Assembly: GCA_964523295.1 (NCBI GenBank)
Contig: CAZGAH010000010.1
Coordinates: 1 to 64,000 of the forward strand
Direction of reading: 5' to 3'
Source: CAZGAH01 sp964523295
GTDB taxonomy: Bacteria; Desulfobacterota; Desulfovibrionia; Desulfovibrionales; Desulfovibrionaceae
DNA: 64,000 nucleotides
Part shown: positions 9,343 through 16,697 of the stretch, piece by piece
Layout of the letters: every line of letters starts with the position of its first letter
Position numbering within the stretch: the stretch's first letter is position 1
Made by a program: the position numbers and the translations under genes
Notes under the pieces: model-generated
Database searches by the model: none
What the model was told of the DNA's origin: nothing
What the model saw: only the letters and a program-made list of their open reading frames with translations

Positions 9343-9751
9343 GGCGCGTCTCCCTCATTCAAGCGGGCTGCCTGGCAGATGATCCAGGAAGGTGGCCTGT
9401 CCGACGTCGGACTCGGCGGGCTTTGTCAGCGGCAAGACGCCTCGGCACAAGCGGCTGATAGCATAAAGCAGGAGTGTTTGCCAGAGTCGTGGGGACGGAA
9501 GGAACGCGTCCGCCCCCGCGCTCCGTGCAGTCGGCTCAACGCATAAAGGGTTTTTCCCAGTCGAAATCCCGGAGGGCGTCGATCTTTTGTTCCGGGGGCC
9601 TGTTGCCCGGTTTTCCCGACCATTGCAACGGGCGGCGGGAATCCGCTGAAGCGGCGACAGGTGAAAGGCAGGCACAGTCCCGGGAAAACGGCCGTCGCTT
9701 TCGGGTAGTCATCCGCTTCCCTCCTGCCCGCGAACGCGCTACAATCAATCA
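9343..9751. other. Intergenic stretch before hypF copy 1
   Basis: About 400 GC-rich bases separate the divergent phosphatase-like gene and hypF. A minus-strand frame ending EQKIDALRDFDWEKPFMR at 9536 looks protein-like but lacks a convincing start and was not called. The last 39 bases (from 9713) belong to the repeat shared with hypF copy 2. No promoter could be assigned with confidence. Confidence 0.4.
9741..9751 (+). repeat. 11-bp direct repeat, left copy
   Basis: ACAATCAATCA directly precedes the hypF copy 1 start codon. It recurs exactly at 16136-16146, just after the SIR2 gene. The equivalent site in hypF copy 2 is ACAATTAATCG. It may mark an insertion or recombination edge, but the motif is simple and chance is possible. 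Confidence 0.35.
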
Positions 9752-12112
9752 ATGCAGCACGTTGATCTCAAATCCGCCATCCGCTGTGGTTTCGTTGTCG
9801 AGGGGCAGGTGCAGGGCGTCGGATTCCGGCCCTTTGTCTACAGGCTCGCGTTGGAACACGGGCTCTGCGGCTTTGTGCGCAATACGCCCGAGGGCGTGCG
9901 CATCGAGGTGCAGGGGCGCTCCGACGCTGTAGAGGGCTTTGCCGACGGGCTCCGAACGCAGGCACCGCCGCTGGCGCGCATCCAGGCTCTGCGTCGCGAG
10001 GCCCTGCCCTGTGCCCCAGAGCCCGACATGGCGGGGTTTCGTATTCTCCACAGCACGGGCGGGCAGGGGCACAACGTGCTCATCAGCCCGGATACCGCCA
10101 CCTGCGACGACTGCCAGGAGGATATTTTCGACCCGGCCAATCGCCGCTTTCACTACCCCTTTACCAACTGCACCAATTGCGGGCCGCGCTATACCATTAC
10201 CCGGACCATCCCCTACGACCGGCCGTCCACGTCCATGGCCTGTTTTCCGCTCTGCGAGGCCTGCGCCAGGGAGTACGCCGACCCGCTCGACCGTCGCTTT
10301 CACGCCCAGCCCAACGCCTGCCCGGTCTGCGGCCCGCAGCTCTGGCTCTCCGGGCCGGACGGGCGGGAAATTGCCCGCGCCGAGGCGGCCACGGAGGCAG
10401 CGGCCAAGGCTCTGGCCGCGGGCGAGATCGTTGCCGTCAAGGGGCTGGGCGGGTTCCATCTGGCCTGTCTGGCCACCGGCGAGACCGGGGCCGTGGCCGT
10501 GGCCCGACTGCGCGAACGCAAGCTGCGGCCGCACAAGCCCCTGGCGGTCATGGTCCCGGACCTGGCGGTTGCGGCCGAACTGGTGGAACTCTCGGACGAG
10601 GAGGCCGGCCTGCTTTCCGGACCGCAACGGCCCATTGCCTTGTGCAAGGCTAGGCACAGCGTTCATCCGGCCAGTGCGCTGCCCCCGGGGCTGGCGCCGG
10701 ACACCCCCTTTATCGGGTTGATGTTACCGTATACGCCGCTGCACCACCTGTTGCTGCGTGCGTTGCGCGAGGCGCTCCCTCAGGAGGCTCTGCCGGCCCT
10801 GGTCATGACTTCCGGAAACCGCAGTTCCGAGCCCATCTGTCTGGGCAATCGCGAGGCCCTGCAACGGCTGTCCGGACTGGCCGACCTGTTTCTCCTGCAC
10901 AACCGCGACATCCTCATTCGCAACGACGATTCCGTGCTGCGCCTGGATCCGGATACGCGTACGCCGTTGTTCCTGCGCCGCGCGCGCGGCTATGTGCCCG
11001 GACCTGTGCGCCTGGCCAGCGCCGGGCCGCCGGTCCTGGCGCTGGGCCCGGAGCTGAAGAACACGCTCTGCCTGACCAAGGGCGATCAGGCTTTTGTCAG
11101 TCAGCATGTCGGGAACATGGAAAACCTCGAAACCTATGCTTTTTTCCAGGAACTCATCGAGCACCTCCAGCGGATCCTCGCCACCCGGCCCGAGGCCCTG
11201 GTTCACGATCTGCATCCCGACTATCTCAGCACCCGCTACGCGCGCGAACAGACTGCGTTGCCGACGCTGGCGCTGCAACACCACGTCGCCCACATTCATG
11301 CCGTGCTCGCCGAGCATCGCCACCTGGGCCCGGCCATCGGACTGGCGCTTGACGGAACCGGGCTGGGGGACGACGGCACGCTCTGGGGCGGGGAGTGCCT
11401 GTTCGTAGATACGGATACGCTGGAACACCGGCGTATGGGCCGCTTCCGGCTCCTGCCCCTGCCCGGCGGCGAAGCGGCCATCCGCGAGCCCTGGCGCATC
11501 GCCCAGGCCGCGCTGTGGCGGCTCGGACGCACCGCCCCGACCCGGCGGCCCTGGCCCTGGCTCGCGGAGCACGAACGATCCAGCGCCCTGCTTCCGCAAT
11601 TGCTCGAAAAGAGACTGCGCACGCCGCTCAGCTCAAGCTGCGGACGCCTGTTTGACGCCGTGGCCGCGCTGCTCGGACTGGCCACGACCATCAGCTACGA
11701 GGGCCAGGCAGCCATCCGCCTGGAAAGCATCCAGGATATGGGCGAGCGCACGGCCTACGCCTGCCCGCTGCGCCGCGATACGGAAACTGTGGTACTGGAT
11801 ACGCTCGTGCTGTTTGAGCAGGTCGCGGACGACTGGGAGCGCGAAGTCCCCGCGTCGTCGATCAGCCGGCGCTTTCACCTGGGGCTGATGCAGGGGCTCG
11901 TGGACCTGGCCACGGACGCAGCCGACAAGAGCACTGTCCGGACCGTGGGGTTGTCCGGCGGCGCCATGCAAAATCTCACCCTGCACCGCGAACTGCCCGC
12001 CCGCCTCGCTGCCCGGGGCCTGACGCCGTTATGCCATGCGTACCTGCCGCCCAATGACGGCTGCATCGCTCTGGGGCAGGCGGCCTGGGCCGCGCGCCGC
12101 CTCGGCCGCTGA
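9752..12112 (+). CDS. hypF: [NiFe]-hydrogenase maturation carbamoyltransferase HypF, copy 1
   Basis: HypF transfers carbamoyl from carbamoyl phosphate, via carbamoyl-AMP, to HypE to build the cyanide ligands of [NiFe] hydrogenases. Domains in order: acylphosphatase-like (residues 10-95, GQVQGVGFRPFVYRLA), two zinc fingers (CDDCQEDIFDP, CTNCGPRY, CEACAREYAD, CPVCGP; about 112-195), a YrdC-like nucleotide-binding domain (about 200-390, VKGLGGFHLAC, TSGNRSSEP) and a Kae1-like domain (about 400-786, with the metal motif HHVAHIHAV and LSGGAMQN). The length of 786 is full. The protein is identical to the second copy. It is not next to other hyp genes. Confidence 0.96.
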   Translation: MQHVDLKSAIRCGFVVEGQVQGVGFRPFVYRLALEHGLCGFVRNTPEGVRIEVQGRSDAVEGFADGLRTQAPPLARIQALRREALPCAPEPDMAGFRILHSTGGQGHNVLISPDTATCDDCQEDIFDPANRRFHYPFTNCTNCGPRYTITRTIPYDRPSTSMACFPLCEACAREYADPLDRRFHAQPNACPVCGPQLWLSGPDGREIARAEAATEAAAKALAAGEIVAVKGLGGFHLACLATGETGAVAVARLRERKLRPHKPLAVMVPDLAVAAELVELSDEEAGLLSGPQRPIALCKARHSVHPASALPPGLAPDTPFIGLMLPYTPLHHLLLRALREALPQEALPALVMTSGNRSSEPICLGNREALQRLSGLADLFLLHNRDILIRNDDSVLRLDPDTRTPLFLRRARGYVPGPVRLASAGPPVLALGPELKNTLCLTKGDQAFVSQHVGNMENLETYAFFQELIEHLQRILATRPEALVHDLHPDYLSTRYAREQTALPTLALQHHVAHIHAVLAEHRHLGPAIGLALDGTGLGDDGTLWGGECLFVDTDTLEHRRMGRFRLLPLPGGEAAIREPWRIAQAALWRLGRTAPTRRPWPWLAEHERSSALLPQLLEKRLRTPLSSSCGRLFDAVAALLGLATTISYEGQAAIRLESIQDMGERTAYACPLRRDTETVVLDTLVLFEQVADDWEREVPASSISRRFHLGLMQGLVDLATDAADKSTVRTVGLSGGAMQNLTLHRELPARLAARGLTPLCHAYLPPNDGCIALGQAAWAARRLGR

Positions 12113-12374
12113 GCCGGGAGTCTTCGCGATGCCGACGCTTCCGGATCGCTCCCGAAACGCTCCCGGAAGGTGCAGCCCGAGCGCACCGGATCATCCGGAC
12201 ACACGCTATGGACAGGCCACGCAAACTCATTGACACAATATGCAAGGAAGGATAACATATTTGTACTGGTCGATGACCACTTAACTAACTATTCTTAATC
12301 AGTATCTTCTTGAGCTAAGCAAAAAATCATTAACCTCCCCAGCACGGGTACAAATTATGAATCCCTAGGTAGCT
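12113..12374. other. Junction between hypF copy 1 and the SIR2 gene
   Basis: The sequence changes here from GC-rich to AT-rich. A short patch at 12182-12201 matches 18 of 20 bases downstream of hypF copy 2 (19117-19136), after an unmatched 60-base stretch. The duplication may therefore once have reached further than the perfect repeat. A promoter for the SIR2 gene lies at 12230-12258. Confidence 0.5.
12230..12258 (+). promoter_or_regulatory. Sigma-70 type promoter for the SIR2 gene
   Basis: TTGACA (12230-12235) matches the -35 consensus perfectly. After exactly 17 bases comes TAACAT (12253-12258), a four-of-six match to the -10 box. Transcription would start near 12265 and leave a leader of about 110-140 bases. 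It is placed where the AT-rich insert begins, so the gene appears to carry its own promoter. Confidence 0.55.
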
Positions 12375-15300
12375 ATGGAAAAGGTTGAATGTTCTAGGAT
12401 TGATATGAATGTTGAGCCATTCTTGCGAGAAATCGCAGACAGGCTCTGGTCAGGGCACGCTGTGGTTATGATTGGGTCAGGCTTTAGTAAAAATGCGAAG
12501 CAAATATACAAAAATTCTAAAGAATTTCCAACATGGCCACAGCTCGGCGATAGTTTTTATAAAATTATATATGGTGGCAAGCCTACGAGAGATGCACCCT
12601 ACCTCAATGTGCTCAAACTCGCTGATGAAGTTCAAGCAGCACTTGGTCGTCCTGTTCTTGACAGGTCCTTACTTAATTCCATCCCAGACCAAGACTACAA
12701 TCCATCAGAGCTACACACGAAGCTTCTCTCTCTTCCATGGTCTGATGTTTTTACAACTAACTATGATACATTGTTAGAAAGAACATGCCTTCATTTGTCT
12801 TCAATAAAATACGATATAGTTTTAAGCAAGGATGACCTTGCAAATGCAGAGAGACCACGAATAGTCAAACTTCATGGCTCGTTCCCGTCAACGCGACCTT
12901 TCATCGTTACTGAAGAGGACTACAGGACATACCCACGACAGTTTGCGCCATTTGTCAATACTGTTCAACAGGCTTTAATAGAGAACACTTTTTGTCTAGT
13001 GGGGTTTTCTGGGGACGATCCTAACTTTTTGCAATGGATAGGATGGATTCGTGACAATCTTGGCAAGGAGAACTCTCACAAATTATTTCTTATTGGCATA
13101 ATTAATCTTACTGATGCGAAAAAGAAGTTCCTTGAAGCTCGAAATATTGTTGTTCTTGACTTGGCAAATTGCTCCGGCGTAGATGGAGACCATTACAGAG
13201 CTTTAAACTTTTTTTGTGACTACATGAATAAACGAAAAACAAAAGCGATTTTCCTTGAATGGCCACCGAAAAGTCAAGTATCACCTGCATCAATTGAACT
13301 AGATCAGCATTACACAAAGACTGTAGACATAACGAAAGAATGGAATGAAGTAAGAAAAAAATATCCAGGCTGGATAATACTACCTGAAGAAAAAAGAAAA
13401 TCAATTGCCATAGATACGAAAAGATGGATGCCGGCTATTTACCATAGTAAGAAAATGCCTATTCCTGTCGATTTAGAATTTTCGCATGAACTTAACTGGC
13501 GTCTCGAACGGTGCTTGATGCCCCTGTTTAGGCAACTTGCTGACCAATTTGAAGAGATACTAAGTCGCTACTGTCCTTTTCCAGAACTTTTTCAATCTGA
13601 AGATGCCTCCCGCGTTATCTCGCCCATCACCCAAGAATATGAAAATCTCGACTGGAAACACATAAAAGAAATATGGCTTAGCATTAACCTTAGTCTCCTC
13701 CGGTTTTACCGCGAAAATGGCTATCACGACAAATGGACGAAAACCAATGAAATAATGAGCAGGCTTGTTTCCCTTTTGCCGCAAGAAGGACAAGACATTC
13801 TTTGCTATGAAAGAGTTCTCTATCATCTTTTCTGCCTAAACTTGCCAGAAGTAAAAAAGCATCTTGAATCTTGGCCAATTGACAACAGCATTCCACTTTG
13901 GAAGGCGAAAAAAGCCGGAATAATGGCCGAGATTGGACAAATTCGAGAGGCGGAAAGGATTCTTGAGCAATCACTGAACGAAATTCGGGCACGATTAAAT
14001 GCGAAGCCAGTCTCTACAGACCTATCATGGGTATCCCAAGAATCTTACGTTATGCTCGTGCTGAACTATGTCAAGCACTCACTCGCTGTTTTGGAGGGCG
14101 CATACTCGATGGTTAGCGAATTTTTTCAACAAAACGCTCCGAGATTCACTGAAATCAAAAAATACATTTGCGATCCCTGGAACGAGTTGAAGTTATTCGA
14201 GATGCTTCTAGCCGGCGACTACAAAAAATACTCCTTCATCACAGAGACTAAAGGCTTTGACATTGGTGCCACCAGTCGAACCCAACATTGGATCAAGACA
14301 GATGACGATGCGCTGGCCGCATTTGGATACCTACGCTTCCTGGAAGAAATCTCGATCCCGTATAGACTTTACTGCATTAGGATGAATATAAAGAGCTTGA
14401 TTGGAACATTGCCTCGCATTGCATCGTATTCGCCATTTTTCGCTTTAGCAGTGATGGGACGCATAGGCAATACAGAGTCTATAGACATGCTCTTTACCAG
14501 GGAGTTTCTCACCAAATTAGATCAAGTCACTATCGATCAGCTAGTTGATGAATATATTAAGAATATTGAGGGGATTAAGAAAGACTTGCGAATTGCGAGA
14601 GGCGCCAACAACGAATCATTCGCAGATGTTCTTGCGCAGACAATTCCTGAGATATTATCTAGACTATGCACTCGATGTTCAGACTCTGCGCGCGATAAAA
14701 TTTTTGATTTTGCACTATCACTATATAGGTCGGTTTATATAAGCTGCTATAGCTGCATAGCAAATTTAACCCGTAGGTTATTAGCGTCCTATCCACCATG
14801 GCAATACCCAAGGCTGGTCACAAAACTGCTTGTCTTTCCTTTTCCAGAGGGAGCTTTCGCTTATGCTATTGATAAATATGAGCCTCCCTTGCCCATCTTG
14901 CTGCCCATGATCAACTCTACACAATTGCCACTCACCATGTCAGTTGATTCTAAACAGGTAGAAGGCCTTCTATGCCTGGCGGCATCAGGTGTTCCTCACA
15001 GGCGCAAGTGGGGTTTGTCTTCTCTTATCACGATTTACCTTCTTGGCATATTTCCTGTAGCCCATGATACGGATTTTGCTGATATTCTCTGGGCACAGAC
15101 AGATGAAACCGGATTTCCAGCGAATACGGGATTCTCCAGAGATACCGTCCTCAACCTCCCCCATCCTGGCAATGTGACCCCAAAAAAACTTTTCAAAAAA
15201 TACGTTGACCAGAATGGATTCCTTGTTCACGGAGGAAAAGCCGTCCAACAATATCCTATGACTGGAGGCAATTTACCTATATGTGAGGAGATATGCCGCG

Positions 15301-16112
15301 CCTACGACAAGGGGGTATTTGATAAGGACGAGATCGTAAAAATTTTCCAGCGCCTTGTAGAGTGGTGGGATGCCGACAAAGACCTCCTCGATTCTGAAAA
15401 ACCCGGGGACGTCGAAAACATCATCCGCAACGAATTTAAATTGCGATTCGCCAACCTTGTGAACGTGCTAGTCTATGTTGTGGCGCCGTCATTCACGACT
15501 CAAACTGAAACCAAGGAACTCGACAGCGCTCGGCGCATCTTAGGCGAAATTTCCAAATATAGTATTGGGACATTACTTGTCAAGGCTGCATTTTTGCATC
15601 TATTTTCTGATCTTAAAGACGATCTTATTGCGTCGATAACTCATTCATTAGTCTCACTCGAAAGAGAAGTTGTTAAAGATGCACTTGACGCGATATATAT
15701 ACTTGTTAAAAGCCAACCTGACACATGCTCAGACGTCCATGGCTTACTCGCCACTAACCTAGGTTTGTTTATAATGTGGAGACATCAGGCTGGTCTGTAT
15801 TATGCTCTAAACACCGCATCTACTCTTATTGAACAATCTTCCTCGCTATTGTCTCAAGATTTCGAGAAGCACGTCAAATGTGGACTGGAGCAACTCGCCA
15901 CAGAAACTGACTTGCAAAAAGGGAACGAGCAAATCCACATAACGGAAAAGCTAGAACTCAGACAGCAGGCAGCCCGTCTCGCCTTTGCGTTTTACAAATA
16001 CTACAAAGACCACTCCGTGTCGATTCCCACAGAAATTGAAATGTGGCGCACTATTTGCGAATCTCCTGACGAATTTTCAGAGATACGAAACCAATGGCGC
16101 TCTCAAGCTTAA
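12375..16112 (+). CDS. Large SIR2-family protein, probable anti-phage NAD-consuming effector
   Basis: The 1245-residue protein has an N-terminal SIR2-like Rossmann domain (residues 20-260). Its motifs are IGSGFS at 33-38, TTNYD at 127-131 with the catalytic-type Asn129, KLHGS at 165-169 with His167, and VGFSGDDPNF at 209-218. The remaining ~950 residues look alpha-helical, with no P-loop, nuclease or HerA motif seen. This resembles defence-associated sirtuins (DSR-type, or SIR2-DUF4020-like proteins) that deplete NAD on infection. ATG 12405 has a better ribosome site (AGGA five bases upstream) and could be the true start. The gene is far AT-richer than its neighbours and is boxed in by two hypF copies, indicating acquisition. 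Defence is inferred from the family. Confidence 0.8.
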   Translation: MEKVECSRIDMNVEPFLREIADRLWSGHAVVMIGSGFSKNAKQIYKNSKEFPTWPQLGDSFYKIIYGGKPTRDAPYLNVLKLADEVQAALGRPVLDRSLLNSIPDQDYNPSELHTKLLSLPWSDVFTTNYDTLLERTCLHLSSIKYDIVLSKDDLANAERPRIVKLHGSFPSTRPFIVTEEDYRTYPRQFAPFVNTVQQALIENTFCLVGFSGDDPNFLQWIGWIRDNLGKENSHKLFLIGIINLTDAKKKFLEARNIVVLDLANCSGVDGDHYRALNFFCDYMNKRKTKAIFLEWPPKSQVSPASIELDQHYTKTVDITKEWNEVRKKYPGWIILPEEKRKSIAIDTKRWMPAIYHSKKMPIPVDLEFSHELNWRLERCLMPLFRQLADQFEEILSRYCPFPELFQSEDASRVISPITQEYENLDWKHIKEIWLSINLSLLRFYRENGYHDKWTKTNEIMSRLVSLLPQEGQDILCYERVLYHLFCLNLPEVKKHLESWPIDNSIPLWKAKKAGIMAEIGQIREAERILEQSLNEIRARLNAKPVSTDLSWVSQESYVMLVLNYVKHSLAVLEGAYSMVSEFFQQNAPRFTEIKKYICDPWNELKLFEMLLAGDYKKYSFITETKGFDIGATSRTQHWIKTDDDALAAFGYLRFLEEISIPYRLYCIRMNIKSLIGTLPRIASYSPFFALAVMGRIGNTESIDMLFTREFLTKLDQVTIDQLVDEYIKNIEGIKKDLRIARGANNESFADVLAQTIPEILSRLCTRCSDSARDKIFDFALSLYRSVYISCYSCIANLTRRLLASYPPWQYPRLVTKLLVFPFPEGAFAYAIDKYEPPLPILLPMINSTQLPLTMSVDSKQVEGLLCLAASGVPHRRKWGLSSLITIYLLGIFPVAHDTDFADILWAQTDETGFPANTGFSRDTVLNLPHPGNVTPKKLFKKYVDQNGFLVHGGKAVQQYPMTGGNLPICEEICRAYDKGVFDKDEIVKIFQRLVEWWDADKDLLDSEKPGDVENIIRNEFKLRFANLVNVLVYVVAPSFTTQTETKELDSARRILGEISKYSIGTLLVKAAFLHLFSDLKDDLIASITHSLVSLEREVVKDALDAIYILVKSQPDTCSDVHGLLATNLGLFIMWRHQAGLYYALNTASTLIEQSSSLLSQDFEKHVKCGLEQLATETDLQKGNEQIHITEKLELRQQAARLAFAFYKYYKDHSVSIPTEIEMWRTICESPDEFSEIRNQWRSQA

Positions 16113-16135
16113 CAGCAGGACAGCGTAAATAGCAA

Positions 16136-16146
16136 ACAATCAATCA
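16136..16146 (+). repeat. 11-bp direct repeat, right copy
   Basis: ACAATCAATCA, identical to 9741-9751, lies 24 bases after the SIR2 stop. Together the two copies bracket hypF copy 1 plus the SIR2 gene. Confidence 0.35.
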
Positions 16147-16287
16147 GCAAGCGTTTGGCTTTGCAGACGGCCCCAGATACGCAGGCCGTGGGTGGCGAGC
16201 GGGGTCTCGGCTTGAGCCTGGCGGAGTGCGCTGTAGAGGTTCGAGGCCACGTTTCCGAGACGCGCCCCGCACGTGGCGCCGCTCTCG

Positions 16288-16356
16288 TATTTGGTGTCGG
16301 ACCGCGCTCTCATATTTGGGGCGGGTATTTGGTGTATTTGGGGTCAGACCGAGCCA
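16288..16356 (+). repeat. Cluster of TATTTGG(G/T)G motifs ending in GGGGTCAGACC
   Basis: Within 69 bases the motif TATTTGGKG occurs at 16288, 16313, 16326 and 16335. Two copies are followed by GTCGGACC or GTCAGACC. A TTTGGGGTCAGACC string often accompanies REP-type transposon debris in proteobacterial genomes (recalled, not searched). No transposase remains here. Confidence 0.45.
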
Positions 16357-16697
16357 ACCTCTTAATTCAAAAGGCAAAACGCCCGAAATATATTCGATTT
16401 CCCCCCTTAGTCGCCATGACCGGGGGACACCCTGATACATGAAACGACCATATGCTGATCTTTTCGTTGGCCAGCAAATCCCGATCTGCAGAGCATAGAA
16501 TTTTGTTTCCTGGTAGAACGACTATTTTGCCAGCAAAAAGGTCCGTTTACGAATTCCAAATCCGGAAAGCCGACCGCGACTTCGCTCTGTGTCGTTTTGC
16601 CACACGTCCCGAGCGTCGCATATCCCTCCACCTTTGGCTGGCAATTTCCGGCCAGGCGGGAGGGCCGGGTTGGGAACGGAATCGTGGTAAGCGCCTC

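Larger units (their letters stand above)
9713..12118 (+). repeat. Direct repeat, copy 1 (hypF block)
   Basis: This block recurs at 16698-19103, exactly 6985 bases away in the same orientation. The only differences I saw are three transitions between 9746 and 9761, around the start codon. The rest of hypF reads identically in every frame. The left edge is CCGCTTCCCTCCTG and the right edge is GAGCCGGG just past the stop. Confidence 0.95.

Noticed and set aside
9536..9748. Possible small minus-strand protein ending EQKIDALRDFDWEKPFMR
   Set aside because: The end looks protein-like, but the beginning is Arg-rich and overlaps the hypF repeat with no ribosome site; not enough to call a gene.
12375..16112. 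Idea that the SIR2 gene belongs to a SIR2-HerA, Thoeris or short pAgo operon
   Set aside because: No HerA, TIR or pAgo gene is present on either side; the neighbours are the hypF copies.
16136..16300. Minus-strand fragment RLGNVASNLYSALRQAQAE as the tail of a YrdC/Sua5 gene
   Set aside because: Superficial resemblance only; the downstream residues do not follow that family's ending, so no function was assigned.
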